A DNA stretch of 37,868 nucleotides, from assembly GCA_017623895.1 (NCBI GenBank), contig JAGAOB010000114.1, positions 1-37,868 on the forward strand. Direction: 5' to 3'. The position numbers were made by a program, and so were the translations under genes. This document shows positions 7,019-15,809 of this stretch, piece by piece. The stretch comes from Clostridia bacterium (GTDB taxonomy: Bacteria; Bacillota; Clostridia; Oscillospirales; UBA644). Positions within the stretch are counted from its first letter, which is position 1; every line of letters begins with the position of its first letter. Under the pieces are notes generated by a model. The model was not told the origin of the DNA, did not search any database, and was given only the letters and a program-made list of their open reading frames with translations.

Positions 7019-8446
7019 TTATTCTTCAGAATTCATCTCTGCGGTTTCTTTTTCATTCTCATATCTTTCATTCATTTCCGCGATATTTTTGTTCATTTCT
7101 TCCGAAACACCTTCCGTACTCTCTTTCATAAACATAATTTTGACGGTCATTAAAATGAGACGAATGTCAAGAAGCAAAGAATAATTTTGAATGTACATCA
7201 AATCCAACTGCAATTTATCATATGCAGTCGTGTTGTATTTTCCGTACAGTTGAGCGTACCCGGTAAGTCCTCCCCGAACCTTCAGCCGATATTTGAATTC
7301 CGGCATATTTTTCGCATATTGCTCCGTGATCCCGGGTCTTTCCGGACGAGGACCTACAAGACTCATATTTCCTATAAGAATGTCAATCAACTGCGGAAGC
7401 TCGTCCAAGCGAGTGGCACGGAGGAACCGTCCGACGGGCGTTATTCTGGGGTCTTTTTCCGTAGCAAGCTGAGCCCCGCCGATTTTCTCCGCATCGACGA
7501 TCATACTGCGGAATTTATGGATCTTGAATACCTTTCCGTTCAGCGTACAGCGCTCCTGCAAAAAGAACACGGGGCCGCCGTCGTACAATTTGATGGCCAA
7601 GGCGGAAATCAGCAAAATCGGAGACGTGATGATTAACAGCAAAAGGGAGATCACGATATCCATAAACCGCTTAAAAAACCGCTGCTCAATGGTAAGTCCG
7701 ATGTTGCGGTACAACAGCAGGGGGGTATCAAAAATATGGATCCGTTCCGCACCGCGAATCAAAATATCCGACACCTTGGTGGTGGAGTACGCCCGTACGC
7801 CGTGCTCGAAGCAAAGCTTCAAGAGCTTGTTACGAATTTCCGAATGGACGTCGTAGACAAGCACGCTCTCTGCCTGCAGAATCTTCGGCTCGATGACCTC
7901 AAGTCCCTCGGAGACGTTGATCACCTCCGCTACCCGATACTTGTCCCGCCGCCCCGACATTTTCTGCAAGAATTGGTCGGGGGGATAGCTGTCACAGATG
8001 ACCAACAGCCGTTTTGCAGGGAACAAAATATGGATCAGCCATTCGCTGGTCAACGTGAGAACGACACAGAGAATGAGATTGATTAAAAGCATCTGCAACA
8101 GCGGAACGGGATTGACGAATCGCAAGGACAGCAGGGTAATTTGCAAATAGACGATAAAAACCGTCCCCAGCGTTGCCAACCCTTGTCCAAGAAGAAGATT
8201 ATACTTGCGGTAAAGTCCATATTTCAGGCCGTCAAAGCAGACCAGAAACAACACGAACAGAATGGCGTAAACCGCACAGAACAACCAGTTTCCCTTTTCA
8301 AAAAAGGGGGCCGCGATCTGATGGTTGTACTCTGCCAACCACACGTAGCCGAATAATCCCGTCTGAACTGCGATCAGCGCCACGGAAAACAGATTCCGCA
8401 GAAGCTTCTTGTACAGCTCCTTGTTTCGGTACTTATTTTTAGTCAT
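7019..8446 (-). CDS. Polyprenyl glycosylphosphotransferase (initiating sugar transferase)
   Basis: This membrane enzyme would start each repeat unit by moving a sugar-1-phosphate from a UDP-sugar onto undecaprenyl phosphate. The N-terminal half has four or five membrane segments and a nucleotide-binding-like soluble domain (CoA_binding_3 type). The catalytic bacterial sugar transferase domain covers about residues 255-440, with RFMDIVISLLLLI, KFRSM, the DELPQL motif and GNMSLVGPRPERPG. A highly charged tail of about 40 residues follows. I chose the ATG 8 bases after AGGAAG over a GTG three codons upstream. It is the last gene of the operon, although it acts first. Confidence 0.92.
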   Translation of the reverse strand: MTKNKYRNKELYKKLLRNLFSVALIAVQTGLFGYVWLAEYNHQIAAPFFEKGNWLFCAVYAILFVLFLVCFDGLKYGLYRKYNLLLGQGLATLGTVFIVYLQITLLSLRFVNPVPLLQMLLINLILCVVLTLTSEWLIHILFPAKRLLVICDSYPPDQFLQKMSGRRDKYRVAEVINVSEGLEVIEPKILQAESVLVYDVHSEIRNKLLKLCFEHGVRAYSTTKVSDILIRGAERIHIFDTPLLLYRNIGLTIEQRFFKRFMDIVISLLLLIITSPILLISALAIKLYDGGPVFFLQERCTLNGKVFKIHKFRSMIVDAEKIGGAQLATEKDPRITPVGRFLRATRLDELPQLIDILIGNMSLVGPRPERPGITEQYAKNMPEFKYRLKVRGGLTGYAQLYGKYNTTAYDKLQLDLMYIQNYSLLLDIRLILMTVKIMFMKESTEGVSEEMNKNIAEMNERYENEKETAEMNSEE

Positions 8447-8502
8447 AACAAACACTTCCTATTTCTCTCCCCGTAAAGAGGCTTTCCTCACGGTACTAAA
8501 AA

Positions 8503-9687
8503 TCAGAATTTTCTCCAAACCATCTTGTCCACAACGCCGGTGTAGGATTGAATGATCTTTACCACCTTGGTGGAGACGTTTCGGTCCACGTAATCGGGCA
8601 CGGGAAGACCGTCGTTGCCGTCCAGATTCATCTGTACTGCGGTATCCACGGCCTGCAACAGATGATCCTCGTCGATGCCCGCAAGGATAAAGCAGGCCTT
8701 ATCCAGAGCCTCGGGACGCTCGGTAGAGGTGCGGATGCAGACAGCGGGGAAAGGATGTCCCACCGACGTAAAGAAGCTGGATTCCTCGGGAAGCGTCCCA
8801 GAATCGGAAACACAACAGAAGGCGTTCATCTGAAGACAGTTGTAATCGTGAAAGCCCAAGGGCTCGTTTTGGATCACCCGCGGATCAAGCTTGAATCCGG
8901 AAGCCTCCAACCGCTTCCGAGAACGGGGGTGGCAGGAATACAGAATCGGCATATCGTATTTTTCCGCCATCTTGTTGATTGCGTTGAACAGAGAAAGGAA
9001 ATTCTTTTCCGTATCAATGTTCTCTTCCCGATGAGCGGACAAAAGAATGTATTTTCCCTTTTCCAAACCCAACCGCTTATGCACGTCGGACGCCTCGATC
9101 TCGGCAAGGTTATCGTGCAACACCTCTGCCATTGGAGATCCGGTCACGTAGACCCGTTCCTTGGGAAGTCCACATTCGTGAAGATATTTGCGGGCGTGCT
9201 CCGAATACGCCAGATTCACGTCGGAAATGATATCCACGATACGGCGGTTGGTCTCCTCGGGGAGACATTCGTCCTTACAACGGTTTCCCGCTTCCATATG
9301 GAAAATAGGAATATGCAGACGCTTTGCGGCAATGGCAGAGAGACAGGAGTTGGTGTCTCCCAAAATCAGAAGAGCGTCAGGCTTAATTTGATTCATCAGC
9401 TTGTAGGAGCAGTTGATGATATTGCCCACCGTAGCCCCCAGATCATCGCCCACGGCGTCCATATAAACCTCAGGGTCGGCGAGCTTCAGATCCTTGAAGA
9501 ATACGCCGTTGAGATTATAATCGTAATTCTGCCCCGTATGTGCCAGCACGCAATCGAAATAGGTACGGCATTTGTTGATCACTGCCGCAAGACGGATGAT
9601 CTCCGGGCGGGTGCCCACGATGATCAGCAGCTTCAGCTTGCCGTTATTTTGAAAGGAAACGTCGGAATAGTCCAATTTAATGTCCAT
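8503..9687 (-). CDS. capG: UDP-GlcNAc 2-epimerase-type enzyme of UDP-L-FucNAc synthesis (CapG/FnlC)
   Basis: A 394-residue cytoplasmic epimerase of the WecB fold. Motifs include GTRPEIIR at residues 25-32, HTGQNYDYNL, LGDTNS with Asp111, FHMEAGNRC, EETNRRIVD, HREEN and SDSGTLPEES, covering the UDP-binding and catalytic positions. On its own it could be mistaken for the ManNAc-forming epimerase, but it follows CapE and CapF directly, so the likely reaction is the last step, UDP-N-acetyl-L-pneumosamine to UDP-N-acetyl-L-fucosamine. Its ATG shares one base with the capF stop (TAATG), with GAGGTGG as ribosome site. Confidence 0.9.
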   Translation of the reverse strand: MDIKLDYSDVSFQNNGKLKLLIIVGTRPEIIRLAAVINKCRTYFDCVLAHTGQNYDYNLNGVFFKDLKLADPEVYMDAVGDDLGATVGNIINCSYKLMNQIKPDALLILGDTNSCLSAIAAKRLHIPIFHMEAGNRCKDECLPEETNRRIVDIISDVNLAYSEHARKYLHECGLPKERVYVTGSPMAEVLHDNLAEIEASDVHKRLGLEKGKYILLSAHREENIDTEKNFLSLFNAINKMAEKYDMPILYSCHPRSRKRLEASGFKLDPRVIQNEPLGFHDYNCLQMNAFCCVSDSGTLPEESSFFTSVGHPFPAVCIRTSTERPEALDKACFILAGIDEDHLLQAVDTAVQMNLDGNDGLPVPDYVDRNVSTKVVKIIQSYTGVVDKMVWRKF

Positions 9688-10889
9688 TATTCTACCACCT
9701 CAAAAAATGTATCGGGTTTGTCTGGGTCAAATTGCTCGTTTGCCCACATAAGAGTTACCAAGTCCTGGGTATCGCTGAGATTTATGATGTTGTGGGTATA
9801 TCCCGGCAGCATATGAACCGCCTCGATCTTCTCGCCGGAAACCTCGAAATTCAGAATCTCGTCCGAACCGATTTTTCGCATCTGAATCAAGCCCTTGCCG
9901 GAAACGACGATAAAAAATTCCCACTTGGTGTGATGCCAATGTTGGCCCTTGGTAATCCCGGGCTTGGAAACGTTTACGCTGAATTGACCGCAGTCTGCAG
10001 TTTTCAGAAGCTCCGTAAAGCTGCCTCGGTCATCCACGTTCATCTTCAGCGGGAAGCAAACCTTTTCCTTGGGCAAATAAGACAAATACGTGGAATACAG
10101 CTTTTTAGCAAAGGAGTTTTCGGGAATGTCGGGCATACGAAGGGTCGTGGGCTGATCGTGAAACGCGGACAGAAGATCTACGATCTGTCCCAACGTAACC
10201 TTGTGGGTAACGGGCGCGGCGCAGAAGCGTCCCTGCTCGGTCAACACCGTAGTCACACCGTCGAACTCACAGCGGTGAGGCGTTCCCTCCAGAAGGTCCA
10301 GCATTTCCGCCACAAGATCGTCGATATACAGAAGCTCCAACTCAATCGAGGGGTCGCTAACTGTGATGGGGAGCTCGTTTGCCACGTTATGACAGAAGGT
10401 CGCCACCGCGGAATTATAGTTGGGACGGCACCATTTTCCGAACAGATTCGGGAAGCGATATACATACACGGAGGCACCCGTCTGTTGAGAATATTCAAAG
10501 AACAAATTCTCTCCTGCCAGCTTGGACTTCCCGTAATCGGACTGTCCGTAACGGCCGATCAGCGTGGCCTGAATGGAGGAAGAAAGCATAACGGGGCAGG
10601 GATTGGAATAGGTTTTCAGCAATTCCAAAAGGCGGGAGGAAAAGCCGAAATTCCCCACCATAAATTCCGATGGGTCCTTCGGACGGTTCACCCCTGCCAA
10701 ATGGAAGACGAAATCAGCCCTTTTGCAGACATCCTCCAATAATTCGGGAGAAGAATCGATATCGTACAGAAACAATTCGTCGATCTTCAGATTGGGACGG
10801 GTACGGTCCTTTCCGTCTTGAATACAACGGAGAGCGGCGGTAAGGTTTTTCCCCACAAAGCCGTTGGCACCCGTGATAAGAATGTTCAT
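9687..10889 (-). CDS. capF: Bifunctional reductase/epimerase of UDP-L-FucNAc synthesis (CapF/FnlB)
   Basis: A 400-residue fusion of a short-chain dehydrogenase and a cupin. The Rossmann GANGFVG lies at residues 7-13, the catalytic Tyr119-x3-Lys123 in YGKSK, and the C-terminal cupin has metal ligands in GQHWHHTKWEFF (His317, His319/320, Glu324). In CapF the cupin epimerises C3 of the CapE product and the dehydrogenase domain reduces the C4 ketone with NADPH. Domain order and length match the family. I start at the ATG that begins MNILITG; a GTG three codons upstream lies only two bases after the GGAG-containing ribosome site. The 134-base gap to capE contains a duplicated copy of the capE 3' end. 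Confidence 0.93.
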   Translation of the reverse strand: MNILITGANGFVGKNLTAALRCIQDGKDRTRPNLKIDELFLYDIDSSPELLEDVCKRADFVFHLAGVNRPKDPSEFMVGNFGFSSRLLELLKTYSNPCPVMLSSSIQATLIGRYGQSDYGKSKLAGENLFFEYSQQTGASVYVYRFPNLFGKWCRPNYNSAVATFCHNVANELPITVSDPSIELELLYIDDLVAEMLDLLEGTPHRCEFDGVTTVLTEQGRFCAAPVTHKVTLGQIVDLLSAFHDQPTTLRMPDIPENSFAKKLYSTYLSYLPKEKVCFPLKMNVDDRGSFTELLKTADCGQFSVNVSKPGITKGQHWHHTKWEFFIVVSGKGLIQMRKIGSDEILNFEVSGEKIEAVHMLPGYTHNIINLSDTQDLVTLMWANEQFDPDKPDTFFEVVE

Positions 10890-10960
10890 AAAAAGCACAA
10901 CTCCTTCGATGGCGAGGTCCCGAGAACCCGCCCTTGATTTCCGCGCGGGGGAGGAAGGGC

Positions 10961-11059
10961 AGGCAGAACGGGTACGCGTTTTTCAAAGCGTCCGCGTTCC
11001 TGCACAAACGATAGGCAGAGCGGTTACGCGTTTTTCAAAGCGTTCAGCTGTTCCTGCAC
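10961..11059. repeat. Imperfect direct duplication of the capE 3' end (about 46 bp, two copies)
   Basis: Units starting AGGCAGA at 10961 and 11013 both contain ACGCGTTTTTCAAAGCG and end TTCCTGCAC. The right copy encodes the last residues and stop of capE; the left copy lies in the capE-capF gap. They are 45 and 47 bases long, offset by 52, with scattered mismatches. Confidence 0.85.
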
Positions 11060-12070
11060 GTAATCGGTGGTCAGGATCTTTTTCACGGTTCCCTCCACAT
11101 CCAGGCGCTGGGTGTCGTGGCTGGTGTAAGATTCGTCGGCTTCGGTCTGGACCTGTCCGTTGACCACGAACTTATCGTAGTTCAGATCGCGGCTATCGGC
11201 GGCAACACGGTAATAGTTTCCCATATCCTCGCTGCGCAGACGTTCCTCTCGGGTCATCAGCGTTTCGTACAGCTTTTCGCCGTGACGGGTGCCGATGATG
11301 TTGGTTCCAGTATCGCCGAACAGCTGCTGTACTGCCTTTGCCAGATCGCCGATGGTGGAGGCGTCTGCCTTCTGAATGAACAGATCGCCGGGATTCGCGT
11401 GCTCAAAGGCAAATTTTACGAGGCTGACCGCTTCGTCCAAATTCATCAGGAAGCGGGTCATATCGGGATTGGTGATGGTGATGGGGTTCCCGTTTTTGAT
11501 CTGATCGATAAACAGAGGAATTACGGAACCGCGGCTGCACATAACGTTGCCGTAGCGGGTGCAGGAAATGACCGTGCCGCCTCGCTCTGCGGCAACGCGG
11601 GCGTTGGCGTAGATGACGTGCTCCATCATCGCCTTGGAAATTCCCATAGCATTGATGGGATAGGCCGCCTTGTCCGTGGAAAGGCAAACCACCCGCTTGA
11701 CCCCTGCGTCAATGGCAGCGTGGAGCATATTGTCCGTCCCGATGACGTTGGTCTCTACCGCCTGCATCGGGAAAAATTCGCAGGACGGAACCTGCTTGAG
11801 AGCGGCAGCGTGGAAGATATAGTCCACTCCGGGCATCGCATCCCGAATGGATCGGGCATTACGAACGTCCCCGATATAGAACTTCACCTTGTTGGCATAC
11901 TCGGGGAAGCGTGCCTGAAGATCGTGCCGCATATCGTCCTGCTTCTTTTCATCGCGGGAGAAAATACGAATCTCTCCGATATCGGTCTTCAAAAAGTGCT
12001 TCAAAACCGTGTTACCGAACGAGCCGGTACCACCGGTAATCATAAGAGTTGCTCCGGAAAATGCAGACAT
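11024..12070 (-). CDS. capE: UDP-GlcNAc 4,6-dehydratase/5-epimerase (CapE/FnlA)
   Basis: A 348-residue extended short-chain dehydrogenase that starts UDP-L-FucNAc synthesis by 4,6-dehydration and 5-epimerisation of UDP-GlcNAc. Evidence is the NAD(P)-binding GGTGSFG at residues 13-19, FSRDEKKQDDMR, HAAALKQVPSCEFFP, and STDKAAYPINAMGISKA. In that last motif the usual catalytic Tyr of Tyr-x3-Lys is Met142 with Lys146, as is normal in the CapE/FlaA1/PglF group. The ATG follows GGAGG by 7 bases. The 61-base gap from the flippase gene contains a TATAAT with no good -35 box, so an internal promoter is possible but weakly supported. Confidence 0.94.
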   Translation of the reverse strand: MSAFSGATLMITGGTGSFGNTVLKHFLKTDIGEIRIFSRDEKKQDDMRHDLQARFPEYANKVKFYIGDVRNARSIRDAMPGVDYIFHAAALKQVPSCEFFPMQAVETNVIGTDNMLHAAIDAGVKRVVCLSTDKAAYPINAMGISKAMMEHVIYANARVAAERGGTVISCTRYGNVMCSRGSVIPLFIDQIKNGNPITITNPDMTRFLMNLDEAVSLVKFAFEHANPGDLFIQKADASTIGDLAKAVQQLFGDTGTNIIGTRHGEKLYETLMTREERLRSEDMGNYYRVAADSRDLNYDKFVVNGQVQTEADESYTSHDTQRLDVEGTVKKILTTDYVQEQLNALKNA

Positions 12071-12131
12071 AAGTTAACCTCCAAAAAGTAGATTTATCGT
12101 TAGTTTTTATTATACAACAGAAACAGAATTT

Positions 12132-13589
12132 TTAGGATTTCTTGCGCGCCTTCAGCTTTTCCGAAATGGGAGTCAGAAGAGCCATCAGAGCAACGTTCTT
12201 CATAAGAAAAAGAGCCGTAAAATAGAAAATAACACTGATCAACACAGTTAAGAATGACAATAGAAAGGAGTGATCGGTGATCAAGCCCGAAAGGAAAGCG
12301 GCGACGGGGATCAGAGCACACGAAACGACGCACTGCAGTACGTTGACCGCGATCTTGCGATAATTCTCAAAGGGCTTCATTCGGATTGCTGCCGTCATAA
12401 ACATCGCGATTTCCGCAACGATAGAAGAAACTGCCGCACCATTATGCTGAAACAGCGGAATCATAAACGAATTAACCGTCAGGTTTGCCCCGGATGCCAC
12501 AGCACCTGCCCCCAACAGCAGCTTATCCCTGCCGGCAGGAACGACGGAGATGTAGGTGATAAAGGTGGAAAGCCCCGACGGGATAATTGCAATCGCCAAA
12601 ATTTTCAGAACGGGAACCGCAGCCGCAAATTCGGGGCCCGCGATTACGTCGATGATAAAGCTGCTCATCACGAACAATCCCGTGGCCATGGGCATCAAAA
12701 GAAGCAAGAACATATTGAATATATCGGTTACGACCTTCTTCATCTGCTTGGCATCGGTTTTCACGAATAAGTTGGAGATACGGGGCATAAATACCACGAG
12801 AACGGACGTGAAGACCACCTTGATCATCGTATAGACCTTTGCGGCCGTACCGTAAATTCCGCTGGAGAAATTGCCGCAGATCGCCCCCAGCATCGTCTGA
12901 CCGGAGTTAACGAAAATAATATTCGTGATGTTCGCGATAAACAAAACGAACAGAGGCGGCAGATGCTTCTTTAATTCAAGGTTGCGGGTCAGTCGGAATT
13001 TTACGTATCTTCGGCAATAGAACAAATTGCTTATATTGGCACCGACGACGGGAAGCAGACTAATGAGAACGTAACGATAAAGATGTTCCTGCTCCCGGAC
13101 GAAAACAAGCATCAAAACGATGGACAGAACCTGAAGCACCAGCCATCGGACGGTGGTATATAAATAGTCCTCAAAAACGGTATTCACCCATTCGATTCCG
13201 ATGGTGGTAAAAAGGATCGAGGCGCTTTGCAGCAGGATGATCCCTACGTAACTGCGCAAACCGTGGCTGAACCACAGCAATAGGACCAGTAAAAGATAGG
13301 CAATCAGCGTGGTGATACAGTTGATGGTGAGAACTTGATTGGAAAACTTCTGAATACTGTCCCTGTGATCCCGCAATCGGGCACCCTCCCGCACTGCGTA
13401 GGTGGAGATTCCAAAAATGGCAATCAGGGAAAAATAGCTGATGATCGAGGCACTGTAATTAAACTTCCCCACGTTTTCCACGCCCAACACCAAAGAAATG
13501 TGCCTTGCGGTAATCAAAGGGAAAATCGTAGAAAGAACCGTGCGGGTCAGATTCAGTGCCGCGTTTAATGTAATAGATCTTTGTTTCAA
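12132..13589 (-). CDS. Wzx-type lipid-linked oligosaccharide flippase
   Basis: A 485-residue membrane protein of the polysaccharide-transport (RfbX/MVF-MATE) superfamily with about 12-14 hydrophobic segments. It would flip the undecaprenyl-linked repeat unit across the membrane. Typical features are the N-terminal NLTRTVLSTIFPLITARHIS, LGVENVGKFNYSASIISYF, and the central GAICGNFSSGIYGTAAKVYT. Translation appears to start at TTG, 5 bases after GGAGG, overlapping the stop of the upstream glycosyltransferase gene; no ATG fits as well. The context, between glycosyltransferases and nucleotide-sugar genes, supports the assignment. Confidence 0.9.
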   Translation of the reverse strand: MKQRSITLNAALNLTRTVLSTIFPLITARHISLVLGVENVGKFNYSASIISYFSLIAIFGISTYAVREGARLRDHRDSIQKFSNQVLTINCITTLIAYLLLVLLLWFSHGLRSYVGIILLQSASILFTTIGIEWVNTVFEDYLYTTVRWLVLQVLSIVLMLVFVREQEHLYRYVLISLLPVVGANISNLFYCRRYVKFRLTRNLELKKHLPPLFVLFIANITNIIFVNSGQTMLGAICGNFSSGIYGTAAKVYTMIKVVFTSVLVVFMPRISNLFVKTDAKQMKKVVTDIFNMFLLLLMPMATGLFVMSSFIIDVIAGPEFAAAVPVLKILAIAIIPSGLSTFITYISVVPAGRDKLLLGAGAVASGANLTVNSFMIPLFQHNGAAVSSIVAEIAMFMTAAIRMKPFENYRKIAVNVLQCVVSCALIPVAAFLSGLITDHSFLLSFLTVLISVIFYFTALFLMKNVALMALLTPISEKLKARKKS

Positions 13590-14548
13590 AACGTCCTCCG
13601 TCCGTTACGGCGTAATTTCAATATTTCCTTGCATTTATCTTTTCCTCGCAGCAGAAGCTGGACCAAGCAGCTTTTCAGGAATTTCCAATAAAACGGGTTG
13701 CGCCAATGCTTGCAAAGCATATCCCGGGTGGGGCGGTCCAGGGGCTTCCCCTCTGCACCGTGGCTTTGACGGTATTCTACCAGAGATCGATAACTTTCCC
13801 CCGCAGGCGATTGCATATATTCTTGGATTTCTTCAAAAGTCAGTTGCAAAATACGATGACGGTTTTTTGCCAAATAATAGGATATCACGCTCTGCGTAGC
13901 GTAATTGCTTCGGGAAATCCCCGCCGTACGAATCCGATAATACAAGCACGGGTGCTGGCAGTTTCCCAGCTGAAAGCCCATCGCCAATGCCCGAAGAATA
14001 AAATCGTAATCCTCACAGCTGTAGATGTTGCGATAGCCGTTCAGCCGATCCATCACCTGTCGCTTCATCAGCCACGCGGGGTGACACAGGCCACTGAACA
14101 ATCCCGCCGTATTTTCCACGTTCCGAGCAAGAGCAGGAAAATAGCGAACCGAGGAAATCGGCTCTCCTGCTTCGTTGATATTTTGGAGATTGGAGCCGAT
14201 AAAATCCAACCGATGCTCTTCCATATACGCCAATTGCTTTTCAAAACGATCGGGCGTGGAAATATCGTCTGCATCCATACGGGCAATAAATTCTCCCTGT
14301 GCCAATTTCCAGCCGCGATTCAAGCTGGCGACAAGCCCGATGTTTTCCTCGTTGGGAAACAATTTAATACGAGAGTCTGCGTCCCCATACCGCTGAAGGA
14401 CGGCACAGATGCGTTGATTTTCCGGATTGTCGTTGATGATGATAAATTCAAAATGAGAATACGTCTGACAAAGGATGGATTCTATACTTTGGGAGAGTTC
14501 ATCCTCTGTTTCGTTGTAAACACTCATCAGCACGCTGATCAGCTTCAT
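13586..14548 (-). CDS. Family 2 glycosyltransferase
   Basis: A 320-residue GT-A fold inverting transferase. The N-terminus SVLMSVYNETEDELSQSIES is the classic GT2 opening, and the metal-binding DxD is in FIARMDADDIS near residue 95. CEDYDFILRAL near residue 190 holds the ED of the catalytic-base region. No membrane spans are evident, so it probably acts on the cytoplasmic face on the lipid-linked intermediate. The C-terminal 90 residues are basic and family-variable. Donor and acceptor cannot be assigned. It sits 28 bases after the preceding transferase gene and overlaps the flippase start. Confidence 0.9.
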   Translation of the reverse strand: MKLISVLMSVYNETEDELSQSIESILCQTYSHFEFIIINDNPENQRICAVLQRYGDADSRIKLFPNEENIGLVASLNRGWKLAQGEFIARMDADDISTPDRFEKQLAYMEEHRLDFIGSNLQNINEAGEPISSVRYFPALARNVENTAGLFSGLCHPAWLMKRQVMDRLNGYRNIYSCEDYDFILRALAMGFQLGNCQHPCLYYRIRTAGISRSNYATQSVISYYLAKNRHRILQLTFEEIQEYMQSPAGESYRSLVEYRQSHGAEGKPLDRPTRDMLCKHWRNPFYWKFLKSCLVQLLLRGKDKCKEILKLRRNGRRTF

Positions 14549-14576
14549 ACTAACCGCCCTTTCTATGGGAGACGAA

Positions 14577-15788
14577 TCATTTGGTATACAGCTCTATATA
14601 CGCATCAAACTTGCTTTGGGCATCAAATTGGGCCGCCTGCGTTACACAGGCTTCCGTTGTATAAGGGCGTTGCGTACAAATCCGCAGGATCTCTTGCTCC
14701 AGCGCGTCAATATCGTTTTTCTCCACCACGCTGCCGCAATCTTCTCTGACGATCTCAGGGCAACCGCCGGTACGGAAGGTGACCACGGGGGTGCCGCAAG
14801 CCAACGCCTCCATATTTACGGTGGGGAAATTATCTTCCCGCGTGGGGTTGACGAACAAGTCCGCAGCAGAATAAATTCTTGCAAGCTCCCTTTGATCTGC
14901 GGTGTTATGAATGGAGATAACGCTTTCGGGCAGTTGTGCATCCACCGCGTCATTCGTGCCCACAAGCACGAGGCGAAAGCGATCGTCTAACCGCTTGGAC
15001 AGCTCAATAAACACGTCAAGCCCCTTGCGGACTCCCCATTCAAAGGCGACGCCCAACAGCAGGAATTGATCGGGACGGATGCCGTGAGCTTCCCGAAAAT
15101 CCCTTTGGGTGGGTTGAAATACGTTCAAGTCAATGCCGTTGTGAATGACCTTCACGGGATATTGCCCCATAAAGGATTGCTCGGTCAATTCCGCCAGCCA
15201 TTTCGACGGAGTAACCAGGGTCATATTTCGGACGCCGGTAAACCATTTTTTCTTAAAGGCGTATCCCCAACGGGTAGCGTCTACTTTGGAATCGGGATAT
15301 ACGTGGGTTTGAGGGCAGTGATGACAGCCGACCTTCCACTTGTCGCATTGGACGATGTCAAAATACGGACATTGCCCCGTAAAGGTCCAGCAATCGTGGA
15401 GGGTCCAGATCACCCGAAGATCGTTTTTCTTGATATACCGAAACAGCGTAGGCAAATGAATACACCAATTGTGCAGGTTGTGCAGGTGCAAAACGTCGGG
15501 AGAAAATTCTTTTAATTCCCGAACGAGCCGTTTTGTGGCAAAATAGGAAAAGCAGCCGTTTCGTCCCGTGGCCCTGCCCAGCACGTAATGCACGGCGTGG
15601 CTGAAGGGAGTGCCGAAATACCGATGATGTCCCTCGTATTGGGGATAGGTCTCGGGATGGCGGATGGAAAAGCTGGGACTGGAATACGTGATCGCCGTAT
15701 GCCCCCGTTCTCTTGCGCGGGCGGCAATCTGACGCATAATATTCCCGGTGCTTCCTCCTGCAACCATATTAATTTGAGCGATTTTCAC
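14577..15788 (-). CDS. Family 4 glycosyltransferase A
   Basis: A 403-residue GT-B fold transferase. The N-terminus VKIAQINMVAGGSTGNI is typical of the branch, and the C-terminal domain carries FEWGVRKGLD, the LFVNPTREDNFPTVNMEALACGTPVV donor region (cited in part) and the terminal Glu motif. A Cys-rich stretch after TLHDCWTFTGQC (four further Cys within 20 residues) also occurs in the related gene at 18524-19624, so the two are paralogues. I start at the GTG 9 bases after GGAGG; an ATG further up forms part of that ribosome site. Probably cytoplasmic, adding one sugar to the repeat unit; donor unknown. Confidence 0.9.
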   Translation of the reverse strand: MKIAQINMVAGGSTGNIMRQIAARARERGHTAITYSSPSFSIRHPETYPQYEGHHRYFGTPFSHAVHYVLGRATGRNGCFSYFATKRLVRELKEFSPDVLHLHNLHNWCIHLPTLFRYIKKNDLRVIWTLHDCWTFTGQCPYFDIVQCDKWKVGCHHCPQTHVYPDSKVDATRWGYAFKKKWFTGVRNMTLVTPSKWLAELTEQSFMGQYPVKVIHNGIDLNVFQPTQRDFREAHGIRPDQFLLLGVAFEWGVRKGLDVFIELSKRLDDRFRLVLVGTNDAVDAQLPESVISIHNTADQRELARIYSAADLFVNPTREDNFPTVNMEALACGTPVVTFRTGGCPEIVREDCGSVVEKNDIDALEQEILRICTQRPYTTEACVTQAAQFDAQSKFDAYIELYTK

Positions 15789-15809
15789 GGGGAAACACCT
15801 CCTCATTCG

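Noticed and set aside
8447..8502. Possible terminator between capG and the sugar transferase gene
   Set aside because: CCGTGAGG/CCTCTTTACGG pairs only imperfectly and no T-run follows on the minus strand; the operon most likely continues through it.
8548..9816. Long plus-strand open frame of 422 codons opposite capG
   Set aside because: It mirrors the codons of the well-supported capG gene, has no family resemblance and no ribosome site. The same applies to the other long antisense frames at 9732-10742, 11117-12091, 16119-17285, 26919-28577 and 34890-36089.
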